Assembly (NCBI RefSeq): GCF_036231355.1
Contig: NZ_CP109497.1
Span: forward strand, 558,001 to 622,000
Origin: Streptomyces sp. NBC_01431
Lineage (GTDB): Bacteria; Actinomycetota; Actinomycetes; Streptomycetales; Streptomycetaceae
Length of the DNA stretch: 64,000 bases
Direction: 5' to 3'
Part shown: piece after piece, positions 25,150 through 34,159 of the stretch
Layout: each line of letters opens with the position of its first letter
Numbering within the stretch: the first letter of the stretch is position 1
Notes under the pieces: model-generated
What the model was told of the DNA's origin: nothing
Seen by the model: only the letters and a program-made list of their open reading frames with translations
Database searches by the model: none
Translations under genes and position numbers: made by a program

Positions 25150-26180
25150 GGTGGGCTCCTGAACGTATGGGGCGCCGCGCTGATCGCGGCGGCCTCGAAG
25201 ACACCCTCGAACTGGGAACCTGTGGACAGAGTCCGGCCGCTGACGGGGGAGAACTCTCCTCCCTCCCGGTTGATCACGATGCGGTCACCGCGGAGAGGTT
25301 TTCCAAGATCGGCGTCACAAACTCGCCGCGGACGACACCTGTAGAAGGTGAATGGCGGGATAGGCCCGCCCCACCTCCAGGAGCGCCCTGTGGCGAGCAC
25401 CGCAGACCGGCCCGAGCAGACCCTTGACCAGGTCGAAGAGACCCCCTCCATGGGCCCCTCCATCACCCCCTCCGCGCCCCGCCGCCAAGGACCGGGCGTT
25501 TCCGCAGGTCAGACCCGGCGGACAGGAGGTCGTCGCAGGTCCGACAACCCTCATGTAGATGTAGCAAGGCAGCCTCAGCACCGGCCGGATCGGCTGGGCG
25601 GTCCAGCTCGGGACCCTTGCCCGGTGTCGTGGTCGACTACGTCGCCGAGCAGTTCGGGTCCTCCGCGAACCGGCCGAAGCGCCTGCGTTGGTCCTCGCTC
25701 AGAAAATTCGTGGGCACCGCGCGCTCCTTGACCGTTAACTTGACTCGCGCGCGACGTTCTCAGCCTCTCCAGCCGTTTGTTCGGCGATCTTCCGTTCCGG
25801 CCCGGCTCATCACCGCCTCTGGTAGGCGGACCGGGCGTCGCGGGAAACATGCACCGCCTCCGAGCGGTCCACGATTGAGCACGGCGTCATCACGCGGCGC
25901 GGCCGGGGCTACATCCTGCGCGTCAGCACCACGCCTGCCGTCTACCGTGCTCTCCTCGACCGCTGCCAGCCCCCCCGGCGCAGCCCCGGCCATCCCGGCC
26001 CAGCGCAAGGCCTGCCGCGAGTACGAGAACCGCGCACCCTCGCACCCGCCGGACCGTGATCCTCTCAGCGCCAACGGCTGTACCGACATCCAAGGCCGAC
26101 TTTCCCCCGCTCAGGAGGGGGGTTAACCACAGCATCGACCGGCCCGCTACCTGGATGGTCCGGCAGGCCGCGAACGACGA
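25150..26180. other. Degraded stretch without an intact gene
   Basis: About 1 kb lacking a convincing gene. A possible gene start (GTG 25390 after AGGAGCGCCCT; ASTADRPEQTLDQVEETP) soon loses coding character. VVVDYVAEQFG at 25620 loosely recalls Tn3-type transposase N-termini. Around 25850-25965 one frame reads SERSTIEHGVITRRGRGYIL, RVSTTPAVYRALLDRCQ, which looks like a fragment of an unknown small protein. I infer accumulated remnants. Confidence 0.4.
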
Positions 26181-26222
26181 GGCTGAATGCGTAACGATCC
26201 ACCGAGCATCAAGGAACCATCT

Positions 26223-27191
26223 GTGTTCAGCTTCAAGCCGCTGCGCCGCCGTACCGCCCGGACCGCAGCCGTCGGCGTTCTCGCCGCCGCGGCCTGCACC
26301 ACCGTCATGGCTGGCAGCGCCGGAGCCATTGTCAACGGGTCGGACTCCACCGAGAGCTACCCGTTCATGGCGACCATCCCGGAGTCCGCCCCGAAGCACG
26401 GCCTTCTCGACGGGAACTGCGGGGCGTCGCTGATCGATCAGCAGTGGGTCCTGACGGCGGCGCACTGTGTGAAGGGCGACGGCCTCGAGCTGGACGGCAC
26501 CGTGCGGGTCGGCAGCGACCACCGCAAGTCCGGCGGCACCGTCCGGAAGATCGACCAGACCTTCGTCCACCCCGGCTTTGTGAGCGGCGGCGGCAAGACC
26601 GCCAACGAGAACGACATCGCGCTGATACGCCTGGACCAACCGGTTGCCCAGCAACCCATCAAGATCGCAGAGAAGGCCGGGCAGCCCGGCACGCCGACCC
26701 GGCTCCTGGGCTTCGGCACCACCGCCGACACCGAGCTCAAGTTCCCGGACCGGCTGCATGAGCTGAACACCCGCAGGGGTGCCGAGTCCGAGTGTGCGCC
26801 CGGCTACGCCGACCGGACCCGGCTGTGCACCATCACCACCGTGCCCAAGGCCATGGCGTGCTTCGGGGACTCCGGCGGACCGCAGGTCCAAAAGGGCCGG
26901 GGCGGCCGCTGGGAGCTGATCGGCGTCACCTCGGGACCCGGCGCCCCGAACGTGCCGTGCTCGCAGGGCCCGGGCCTCTACACCAGCGCACCCGCCTACA
27001 CGGGCTGGATCCACCAGACCATGAAGACCAACAGCGCCCAGCCGACTGCGGCCAAAGAAGGCTCCAACCTCGCCGAGACCGGCACGAACGACAACACCGC
27101 GGCGATCGGCGGTGCGGCAACCGCGCTGATCGTTGCCGGTGCTGGCATCACCGTCGCGGTACGCCGCCGCAAGACCCGTCGCGCCGCCTGA
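26223..27191 (+). CDS. Trypsin-like serine protease with LAETG cell-wall sorting signal
   Basis: 322 residues from GTG 26223 (AAGGAA upstream; an ATG at 26187 is an alternative). A signal peptide (RRRTARTAAVGVLAAAACTT, cleavage near AGSAGA) leads directly to IVNGSDS, the mature trypsin-type N-terminus. The catalytic triad is complete: TAAHC (His81), ENDIAL (Asp131) and GDSGGP (Ser217). The C-terminus has LAETG (283-287), a hydrophobic segment (AAIGGAATALIVAGAGITVA) and RRRKTRR, the sorting signal used by actinobacterial class E sortases. The protein should therefore be exported and covalently attached to the wall. S1 proteases are usually secreted free in Streptomyces; wall anchoring is less usual. 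No sortase gene is nearby. A strong hairpin follows. Confidence 0.92.
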   Translation: MFSFKPLRRRTARTAAVGVLAAAACTTVMAGSAGAIVNGSDSTESYPFMATIPESAPKHGLLDGNCGASLIDQQWVLTAAHCVKGDGLELDGTVRVGSDHRKSGGTVRKIDQTFVHPGFVSGGGKTANENDIALIRLDQPVAQQPIKIAEKAGQPGTPTRLLGFGTTADTELKFPDRLHELNTRRGAESECAPGYADRTRLCTITTVPKAMACFGDSGGPQVQKGRGGRWELIGVTSGPGAPNVPCSQGPGLYTSAPAYTGWIHQTMKTNSAQPTAAKEGSNLAETGTNDNTAAIGGAATALIVAGAGITVAVRRRKTRRAA

Positions 27192-27212
27192 GCGGAACCG
27201 GCGCCAACCCAA

Positions 27213-27246
27213 GGGCGGCACCCCCCCGCAGGGGGCCCCGCCTTTT
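27213..27246 (+). terminator. Rho-independent-type terminator
   Basis: Stem GGCGGCACCCCC against GGGGGCCCCGCC with a short loop, followed by TTTT, 21 bp after the protease stop codon. Confidence 0.7.
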
Positions 27247-27505
27247 GCGTGACATCCCGTTAGTTCCCCTGAGCCCTGCTTAACCCTTGTCCCCGTGGCC
27301 AGGGTGTTCGGCCTCCTTGGAGTGTTCTTCGATCCGGTGACGGAGCTTCAGGATTCTCGAAGAGTTCTCACTTTGTCCGATCTATCTGCGATCGGGTTGA
27401 AGGCGAGGCGTCAGCCGCAACCGGAGACTGTGGGGCTGCTGCGGCAGCCTTGTTGAGTACCGTGGTGGCTGCTTGAACCGATATACATATCGAGAGGCCG
27501 ACGCC

Positions 27506-27874
27506 ATGCCCACCGCCAGGTTCTTCTTCGACGCGGGATCAGGCGCAGTCCTGTGGGCGGCCCCGGAGGACCGGGAGGTGTGGGGGTACCCGGTTGATCT
27601 GGACCGACTGCCGGTCAGTCACGACCTCCGCGACGGCCTGAGCAGGCTGGTAACTCGTTACGATACGTCGTTGAACTGGGATTACCCCCCGGACCCGGGA
27701 CCGTGGCGTGCAGCGGAGTGCCACGACTTCAACGAGGCGGTACGCCAAGCGCTCAGTCGCCTTCGCACCGAACTCGGCCCGGCCTGGCAGATTCACGACG
27801 AGTTCTACGCACTCCACGAAGACCCGGACCTCGACCGCTACCTGGCCGACCCAGCCGCATTTGTTCGCACCTAA
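27506..27874 (+). CDS. Hypothetical protein
   Basis: 122 residues from ATG 27506 (an upstream in-frame ATG at 27473 would add 11 residues). The product is soluble and acidic: TARFFFDAGSGAVLWAAPED, WGYPVDLDRLPVSHDLRDGL, SRLVTRYDTSLNWDYPPDPG, HEDPDLDRYLADPAAF. Coding character is good throughout. I do not recognise a named family. Isolated; the 230 bp upstream (27247-27472) shows nothing else. Confidence 0.6.
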   Translation: MPTARFFFDAGSGAVLWAAPEDREVWGYPVDLDRLPVSHDLRDGLSRLVTRYDTSLNWDYPPDPGPWRAAECHDFNEAVRQALSRLRTELGPAWQIHDEFYALHEDPDLDRYLADPAAFVRT

Positions 27875-28147
27875 CCTCGCCGGACGCACTCATCACGACT
27901 GCGTCGCCGGCGGCGCACGCCAACGACTGGACCCCGGTCGTCGCCGACTTCAGCCCACTCGGTGTCGACTTGGTGCTGGCCGCCGAGACCGGCCCAGCGA
28001 GTTGACCACGAACCCACGGGTTCATCCCGCAGAATCAGGTCAATCCGCCTCGGGTTCATGCCGAAGAACCTTCAGTTTCCGCGAACTCGCGGGCTTCACG
28101 GCCCTGTCTCCCGAAGCTACGGCGAAGTGACAAGCAACACTCTGTAA

Positions 28148-28570
28148 TCAGAGTGACGCTCGGTCAGGGAGAGCGGGGCGGGGTCCGGGGACTTCGCCGA
28201 CCTCCAGGTCGGCGAAGTCGGCGTGGGCCTGTTCGACAGCTTCGGGGTACGCCTCGTGTTTGGCGTGTTCGGCGAGCGCCCGGTAGATGCTGGCGACGGA
28301 GGGGCTCTGTCCCTTGCGCTTGCCGGTGGGGATGATCAGGTCGGGCTGGATCTGCTCGACGGACTCGCCGCCCGCGCGGCGCCGGAGCACGGTGTGGAGC
28401 ATGTCGTCGGTGATGACCGGGGGCCGGCCGCCGTGCTTGCCCTTGCGGGCGGCGGTGTCGAGCCCTTCGAGCGTGGATTCGCGGATGTTCTCCCGCTCGG
28501 TCTCCGCCATCGCGGCGAAGAACGCGAACAGCAGTTTCCCCGGGCCGGTGGGGTCGTAGATGCCGGGCAG
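28148..28570 (-). pseudogene. Serine resolvase, C-terminal two thirds
   Basis: The frame contains FAFFAAMAETERENIRESTL, EGLDTAARKGKHGGRPPVIT, the hallmark helix E and linker of resolvase/invertase recombinases, followed by a helix-turn-helix-like C-terminus (GKRKGQSPSVASIYRALAEH). The N-terminal catalytic part with the active-site serine is missing; at about 28570 it joins an unrelated recombinase tail. Confidence 0.75.
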
Positions 28571-28579
28571 TCGCGACCG

Positions 28580-28700
28580 TGGCCTTCGTCGGCTGACGGG
28601 GGACGGTCTTCTCCCGGTTGAGGTGCCCGTACACCGTGGAGCGCGGCACGCCGAACAGGTCGGCGGTCACCTTCCGGGGATCAGAGTCGGCCGTTCCTTC
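28580..28700 (-). pseudogene. Second serine-recombinase tail (helix-turn-helix)
   Basis: In the minus strand, PRKVTADLFGVPRSTVYGHL followed by NREKTVPRQPTKATVA is the DNA-binding end of another resolvase (PRSTVYGHL is the recognition helix). It lies immediately upstream of, and out of context with, the resolvase fragment at 28148-28570. Together they look like a junction between two broken recombinases. Confidence 0.55.
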
Positions 28701-29028
28701 CGGGTGCCGGAGAACGCGGTTCACGAGTACCTGCGGGAGACCCTGGACGAACTCGTCTCGCTCCAAGAGCGGGGCGAAAGGGCCTGACCTTGAAACGGGG
28801 CGTGCAACCGGAGCCGCCCGCGGTCCTGCCCGCCGACGGCTTCGAGACACGTGATGCACGCCCCCGCTGGCCGGTGAGGGGGGAGAGGTCAGCCTGGACC
28901 CGTTCGGGAGGGGCGGCAGAGCGGCTGGCTGACCGCCGCCACGGGCCGTCCTGCGCCTGGTGTGCCGGGGCCGGGCACCGGCTTCCCGAGGTGGGATGGT
29001 GTGGTGCCCGGCCTGGTGGATGGATGGG

Positions 29029-30828
29029 TCAGTGGCGGCTCCCCGCTACGGCTGGGGCGAGGAGGAGGCTGGTGGATGTCAGTACGTCCGGGCTGGGGAC
29101 GAGCGGGGGATCCAGGGTCCGTACGGGGAACTGGAGCACCACCGCATCCAGTTCTTGTTCCTCCTCTTCTTCTGCCTCGGTGCGCGCGTGGAAGCTGTAC
29201 TCGCTCAGCTCGCCTGGCCAGTGGTCAACCCCGAGGCGGGTGGACGGCTGCTTGGTGAAGTCGGCGGGCCCGGGGGCGAGGGATTCCTCGACGTGTCGGG
29301 GCATGAGGGCATCGTGACGGCCGCTTTCCAGGGCGGGCGGCGCTGTGGCCAGCAGCAGTGACAGCAGCAGGCCGGCCGATCGGCTTGAGAGTGTTTTCGC
29401 CGCCTGGAGCAGGCGGTGGCGCTGTGTGTGGGGAAGTGACAGCGCCACACAGCCGATCTCGTTGCCGATCCGCAGCGGGACGGCGAAGCACAGGTCGCCG
29501 TTGGAGTACTCGAACAGATCGAACTGCGAGGCGTGGGGGCCGTATCCGTCGAGGCTGTGGAAGAGCGAGGCCCGGTCGGTGATGGTCCGCTGGGTCAGCA
29601 TGATCGGCCGGCGGCGGGCGAGGTGGTCCATCCTCTGCTCGAAGGTGAGTTGGGCGAGCAGGCTCTTGCCCAGTGCCGTGGCGTGCGCGGAGTCCTCGAA
29701 GGGTGCCACCTTGCGCACTCCGGGCGTGGAAGGTCCGTCCGCCGAGGCCGCGATCTCCACCTCCCCGTTGCGGTAGGTGCCAATGTAGACGGCCGCTCCG
29801 ACAGCATCACGCAGAGCTGCGAGGACCTGCCCGATCACAGCCCCGCGGCGGTGGTGATGGGGCGCGGCCAGCAGCCGCAGTGCGACCCCCGGCACGTATC
29901 CGCCGTCCGGCGTGAGCTGCACCAGCTGCTGCTGGCCGAGCCAGACCAGCAGACGCTGCACCACAGGGCGGGACAGGCTCGTGGCCTGCGCCAGATGACG
30001 CTCGCTCACCGACATTCCGGCACTGGCGATGATGTGCAGCAGCTCCAGAACCCGCTGCGCCGACTGCCACCGCCGCGCCGGCCGTCCCGCTCCAGGCACC
30101 TGCTGGGCCATGTCCATCAGCGATGCCTGCCTCAACGGGCCCGGTGCCCACCGCGGTCCCGGCGCCGGAGCCGGGACAGGCGACCTCTCACCGGGTACGT
30201 CACGCCGATGGACAACGCCCTGCGCGCCGCCTGCCGCCTCACGGACCCTAGGCCAGAGGGCCTCGGCCGCGGTGGTACGGGGGTGAGGAATCCGCACAGC
30301 TTCACCCTGCCGACGGCTCGGGCGGACCGTGTGAAGCAACGCCTCGATGTCGGCCGTGAACTCACCGTCCTGCCGCACACCGCTGTCCTCGTGGCAGGAC
30401 AGGCCGATCCCGGCCAGATCCCAACCCGCCTGGTACAGCAACACCTGGGCATCCCCATGCCCCCACCGGGCGGCGCTCACCAAGGCCGGCACCGCCTCGC
30501 CGGCCAGATCAGGACCAGACCGCCACAGAGCGACCGCGAGACGGAAGGCAGCTCCCGGATGCTGTTCCTCCAAGGCGCGACGCAGCCAGTTCCGGGCCAG
30601 TTCGAGATCTCCCGTGCGCAGCGCCGCAGACCCGAGCCGGTAGCAGGAATTCGCGTGCCGCCGCTGCTCACGTTCCGCGAGTCGCCGCACCTGGGGCTTG
30701 CCCCAGTCACCCCTGGGCCGGTCCCAGAAGTCGGCTCCCTTCCCCTCGGACAGCAGGGCGGCGATGACGGAAGGCATCGCCCTCCGGAGCCCGCCCTGTC
30801 CGCTGTCATTGACGCTCACGTCACTCAC
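29029..30828 (-). CDS. TPR/Sel1-like and IclR-type regulator
   Basis: 599 residues with an unusual fusion. Residues ~45-165 resemble Sel1/TPR repeats (HANSCYRLGSAALRTGDLEL, ARNWLRRALEEQHPGAAFRL, AVALWRSGPDLAGEAVPALV, WGHGDAQVLLYQAGWDLAG). After a linker, ~260-320 is a winged helix (VLELLHIIASAGMSVSERHL, SLSRPVVQRLLVWLGQQQLV), and ~330-500 matches the IclR effector domain (VGAAVYIGTYRNGEVEIAAS, HATALGKSLLAQLTFEQRMD, CFAVPLRIGNEIGCVALSLP). The last 90 residues are acidic and unrecognised. It overlaps the upstream sigma-like gene by 8 bp, so the two are translated together. It probably senses a small molecule; the TPR part may bind a partner protein. Confidence 0.75.
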   Translation of the reverse strand: MSDVSVNDSGQGGLRRAMPSVIAALLSEGKGADFWDRPRGDWGKPQVRRLAEREQRRHANSCYRLGSAALRTGDLELARNWLRRALEEQHPGAAFRLAVALWRSGPDLAGEAVPALVSAARWGHGDAQVLLYQAGWDLAGIGLSCHEDSGVRQDGEFTADIEALLHTVRPSRRQGEAVRIPHPRTTAAEALWPRVREAAGGAQGVVHRRDVPGERSPVPAPAPGPRWAPGPLRQASLMDMAQQVPGAGRPARRWQSAQRVLELLHIIASAGMSVSERHLAQATSLSRPVVQRLLVWLGQQQLVQLTPDGGYVPGVALRLLAAPHHHRRGAVIGQVLAALRDAVGAAVYIGTYRNGEVEIAASADGPSTPGVRKVAPFEDSAHATALGKSLLAQLTFEQRMDHLARRRPIMLTQRTITDRASLFHSLDGYGPHASQFDLFEYSNGDLCFAVPLRIGNEIGCVALSLPHTQRHRLLQAAKTLSSRSAGLLLSLLLATAPPALESGRHDALMPRHVEESLAPGPADFTKQPSTRLGVDHWPGELSEYSFHARTEAEEEEEQELDAVVLQFPVRTLDPPLVPSPDVLTSTSLLLAPAVAGSRH

Positions 30829-31492
30829 CTTCGCCCTCGTCTTGGCGCCGGGTCTTCCTGGGTTCCTCGTCGCGGATGTGGAGCCGCAGCTTGGTATCCG
30901 CCCGCAGTTCCTCTGCCGCCTTGCTCTTCAAGGTCTGGATGACGGCCACGCCGCGGTTCATGTGTTCTGCGATGGCCTGGTCGTCCATGCCACAGCTCTG
31001 CATCTCCGCGACGGTCTTGCGCTGCGTCGGCTTCATCCGCGAGATGGCAGGTTTGATGAGTTCGTCCATCGGTTCGATCGGCGAGTGCGGCGTCATGCTG
31101 CCGAACGACAGGGGCAGGTCCGAGGACCGCGCAGGCCGCGCCAGGATGTGGCGCTCGATGTCCTTCATCGTGCCCTCGTCCGCCGGGAGCGAGGGAACGC
31201 GGTAGGCGTCGTTGGCGAGGTTCTTCAGGATGACCATCAGGTACGGCAGGACCCCGCGCCCCTCCTTGCCCGGGTCGTCCAGCCACGCCTCGTACGCCCG
31301 GCCGATCGTCTCAGCCGCCATGTGCTCTGCCTGAGCGCGCAGGCGGGGATGGTGGCGGTCGACGTACCCCGTCAAGGTCGACATCCAGCTCTCCACGACG
31401 CCGACGTTGCCGAAGAGAGCGTCGACTTCCTGATGCCAGCGCTCATCTGGTGCTTGCGGGGACGGGCTGACTACCACGGGCCGCGCTCCCAT
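30821..31492 (-). CDS. Sigma-70-like (ECF-type) regulator
   Basis: About 223 residues from ATG 31492; GTG 31477, whose bases overlap the stop of the small upstream gene, is an alternative. Residues ~30-100 (WMSTLTGYVDRHHPRLRAQA, AYEAWLDDPGKEGRGVLPYL, MVILKNLANDAYRVPSLP) resemble region 2 of an ECF sigma factor. The C-terminal helix-turn-helix (AISRMKPTQRKTVAEMQSCG, MDDQAIAEHMNRGVAVIQTL, KSKAAEEL) resembles region 4. It could be a diverged sigma factor or a related DNA-binding protein. It is sandwiched in an overlapping three-gene operon with a small membrane protein upstream and the TPR/IclR regulator downstream. Confidence 0.65.
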   Translation of the reverse strand: MGARPVVVSPSPQAPDERWHQEVDALFGNVGVVESWMSTLTGYVDRHHPRLRAQAEHMAAETIGRAYEAWLDDPGKEGRGVLPYLMVILKNLANDAYRVPSLPADEGTMKDIERHILARPARSSDLPLSFGSMTPHSPIEPMDELIKPAISRMKPTQRKTVAEMQSCGMDDQAIAEHMNRGVAVIQTLKSKAAEELRADTKLRLHIRDEEPRKTRRQDEGEGE

Positions 31493-31737
31493 CCGGGTGC
31501 CGAGGCTCCGCAGGCAGCAGAGGATATGGCCCACATCCTGATGTGACCGCCTACCGGCTCCATGAACATCACCACGGTCTGCCGGCACCCGCAGGCCCCA
31601 TCAGCACGAGCCGCCCGAGCACGCGCGGGGGATCCCTTACGGCCCCGCCGGCCGCGCAGAGCGCGGAAAATGGCGATCACCGCCTGAACCACACCGGCCG
31701 CAGCCGAGAGAACCTCGGCAACCTCCAGCGCTGTCAT
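31471..31737 (-). CDS. Small putative membrane protein at the head of the sigma operon
   Basis: 88 residues from ATG 31737, preceded by GGAGAG. The N-terminus is a hydrophobic helix (ALEVAEVLSAAAGVVQAVIA IF) followed by a basic run (RALRGRRGRKGSPARARAAR). Its stop codon overlaps the possible GTG start of the sigma-like gene (GTGGTAG). The C-terminal part is cysteine- and tryptophan-containing and less convincing. It could be an anti-sigma-like partner or simply a leader reading frame. Confidence 0.4.
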   Translation of the reverse strand: MTALEVAEVLSAAAGVVQAVIAIFRALRGRRGRKGSPARARAARADGACGCRQTVVMFMEPVGGHIRMWAISSAACGASAPGWERGPW

Positions 31738-32254
31738 TTGCTCTCCAACAAGATCGTTCCACCGTGACGCACAGGCGCGTCACACGCCTCCTACGGCCAC
31801 AGCGGCGCGATCTTTCCTCGCGATCGAAAATGATCGGAACCGACCCCTCCCTACCCTTCCGCTGGTGTGCACAGACCCGTTGCGGACAGCATTCGGCCGG
31901 GCGTGAGGATGCGTGCCAAACGGACCCGGTGCCACCCCGTCTCGCATCCCCGAGGAGTGCGGTTCACGTCGACGTGGGGAGAGCCGTGACTCCTGGACGT
32001 GTCCCGATCTGGTCGCGGAGGTCAGTGCTGACCGGGCGGTGGACCGGGGTGGTGTGTGGCGTCACCCGCTGCGGTTGCGGCTGCGCCTGGACGTGGGGCT
32101 GGAGGACGTTCCGAGGTTCGGCCAGGGGTCGGCCGCGGCGGCCGGCTGAGTGCCTGACCGGGCCGCGCGTAGAAAGCCGTTGGCAACTTTCCAACAGCAA
32201 CTCTTTTCCCCGGGCATGCTCTGCCGTCAAGATCGTCACGACAGAGGAGCGGAC

Positions 32255-32813
32255 GATGGAAACGGCAGAGCGGTACCGGCGCTTCGCGAGCACGGAGGTA
32301 CGCGGACACTCCGCGACCTATGACATGTTGGCGGCTCGGATCGCGGTGGACGAGGAGCTGCTGGCTTTGATCGACCGCCTTCCGGTATCCAAATGGCAGC
32401 CGAACCTGCTGCTGGGGGCCGTGCGATTCCTCGGCGGCCCCGTCGCCGACTACCCGGCCTTCCGCGCTTGGACGCTGGCCGCATGGGACTGGGTCGAGCA
32501 GACCATGCGCGGGCGGTTCACCCAGACGAACGAGGCCGGGCGATGTGCCACCCTGCTGCCGCTCCTTGCCTCCCTGCCCCAGCCGCTCGCCCTGATCGAG
32601 GTCGGAGCCTCGGCCGGGCTGTGCCTACCTGCCGACCCCGGAGCGGGAATCCTTCGTGGAGACCGTACGATCCCTGCCCTGCCACTGGATCTCCAACGAG
32701 GATCCCCGGTCCTTCCCTCCGTGGAGGACCGGCTCCCCCGGCCCGCGCCGCAGGACCACGACGTATTCGTCATGGCCCTGTGCGATCTCTCTGGTTGGTG
32801 TCAGTGGTGGTGA
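32255..32813 (+). pseudogene. DUF2332-family protein, internally deleted
   Basis: GAGGAGCGGACG precedes ATG 32255. METAERYRRFASTEVRGHSA, PVSKWQPNLLLGAVRFLGGP and TQTNEAGRCATLLPLLASLP QPLALIEVGASAGLCL match the N-terminal half of DUF2332 proteins, which contain a methyltransferase-like glycine motif (EVGASAGL). The middle is missing, and the sequence jumps, out of frame, to a C-terminal stretch (RESFVETVRSLPCHWISNED, EDRLPRPAPQDHDVFVMAL). The natural end is absent after 32780. Not functional. The 32.0-32.2 kb stretch upstream shows no gene. Confidence 0.7.
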
Positions 32814-32845
32814 GAGTCAGTGGCGGGGGTCGTGGTTGAGGGTTC

Positions 32846-33910
32846 TTGTTGCTGGTCAGAGGGCTGGTGGCGGGCGTTTTTCACTGTCGTGGGGTGAGAG
32901 ATTTCACTGTCATGAGGCGTTATCTCATGGAGGGTGACGCTGTCTCAGTTTCGAGAGTTCTCACCCAGATCGAGGGTGAGCCGGCCGATGTCCTCGCCGC
33001 CGCGCAGGCCGCGGTTGCCGCTCCGGCCGGGCTGGGCACCATCGCCTCCTATGCGACCGAGGTGGCGCTGCCCGCGACGGGCACCTGGTCCAACCCCGGC
33101 AAGGGCGGCGCCCAGGCGGACATCGTCATCGCCGCGCCCGAGGACGGGGTGCCGCTGCTGTTCGTGGAGATCGACAACTGTTACGAGTCCCCGCAGGTAC
33201 TCGCCGCGAAGATCGACAAGTACATGCGGTTCTGTCAGCGGAAGGTGAAGGACGTGGACGGCAAGGAGCGTCCGATGTGGCGCACCCGCTGGTGGGTGCC
33301 CGACGGCCGCCGTCACGATCAGCCGCACCCGCCGCTGCTGCTCGTCTTCAACCGCGTCGGCCCGCGTAACCCCAACACCGTCATCGCGCAGCTGGCCGAA
33401 CTGACTAGGCGGCACTGGCAAGGCGAGGCGTACGGCGACGGCTTCCACATGTACGACGGCAAGCTCCCCATCGTGGTCACCGGAATGAAGCAGCTCCAAG
33501 AGCACGGCCCGGCCGGGGCGGTCTTCCGGCGCTTCGGCCGACCCCAGAACCAGACGCTCCTGGAGGCGATCGGCAACCCCCGCCGCGAAGCCCACGACGC
33601 CCGCCAGCAGGCCGAGTCGGCAGCCCGCGAGCGGGAGTACAAGGAGCAGCTGCGCCGCGTGGCCGAACAGAGGCGGGCCGAGCGGGAGGCCCCCCGTCCC
33701 GTGTGCGCCGGCTGCGGCAGCCGGTTCACCGACGCACGGTGGAAGGCCATCGCGCCCGCCGGGTGGGACGCCCCACGGGAGACCCACCCGCACCTGTGCG
33801 GGGACTGCAAGCAGCGCGCCCTCACCGCCGAGCGCCAAGCCGAGCACCAGGAGCAGACGGTGCCCGAGCAGAAGGCTGGCGGCACCTGGCTCTCACGCTT
33901 CCGCAGCTGA
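32846..33910 (+). CDS. Replication-relaxation-like nuclease-fold protein
   Basis: Probably begins near 32930 (MEGDAVSVSRVLTQIEGEPA); codons before that look artificial. The core WSNPGKGGAQADIVIAAPED, GVPLLFVEIDNCYESPQVLA AKIDKYMRFCQRKV, HPPLLLVFNRVG resembles the replication-relaxation proteins of Streptomyces plasmids: AD-x(n)-EID with a downstream K is a PD-(D/E)xK-like arrangement. A charged helix (ARQQAESAAREREYKEQLRR) leads to a zinc ribbon (CAGCGSRF … HLCGDCKQR). The usual N-terminal winged helix is missing, so it may be 5'-truncated. Direct repeats GTCAGTGGCGG lie on both sides. Likely plasmid DNA-maintenance function. Confidence 0.6.
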   Translation: MLLVRGLVAGVFHCRGVRDFTVMRRYLMEGDAVSVSRVLTQIEGEPADVLAAAQAAVAAPAGLGTIASYATEVALPATGTWSNPGKGGAQADIVIAAPEDGVPLLFVEIDNCYESPQVLAAKIDKYMRFCQRKVKDVDGKERPMWRTRWWVPDGRRHDQPHPPLLLVFNRVGPRNPNTVIAQLAELTRRHWQGEAYGDGFHMYDGKLPIVVTGMKQLQEHGPAGAVFRRFGRPQNQTLLEAIGNPRREAHDARQQAESAAREREYKEQLRRVAEQRRAEREAPRPVCAGCGSRFTDARWKAIAPAGWDAPRETHPHLCGDCKQRALTAERQAEHQEQTVPEQKAGGTWLSRFRS

Positions 33911-34159
33911 CGCCGACAGGCCCGCGCTGTCAGTGGCGGCTGCAAGGTTGGTGCGGGGAGCCTGGTGGGGCGCCTGCGCAATCCCACGATGTGCAGAGTG
34001 CCCGCAGTTCGTTACGGCGAGAGCGGTTCAGGGCAAGAAGGCGTTTTCAGACCTTCATCTGAATCGTTGCCTACTTTGGCGCTTTTGCCTGCTTCGGGGT
34101 GGTTAGCGTCTTGCGGAGCGCGGCCTGCGGCTGCGCGTAGCGCAACCGAGGGGAGTTCG

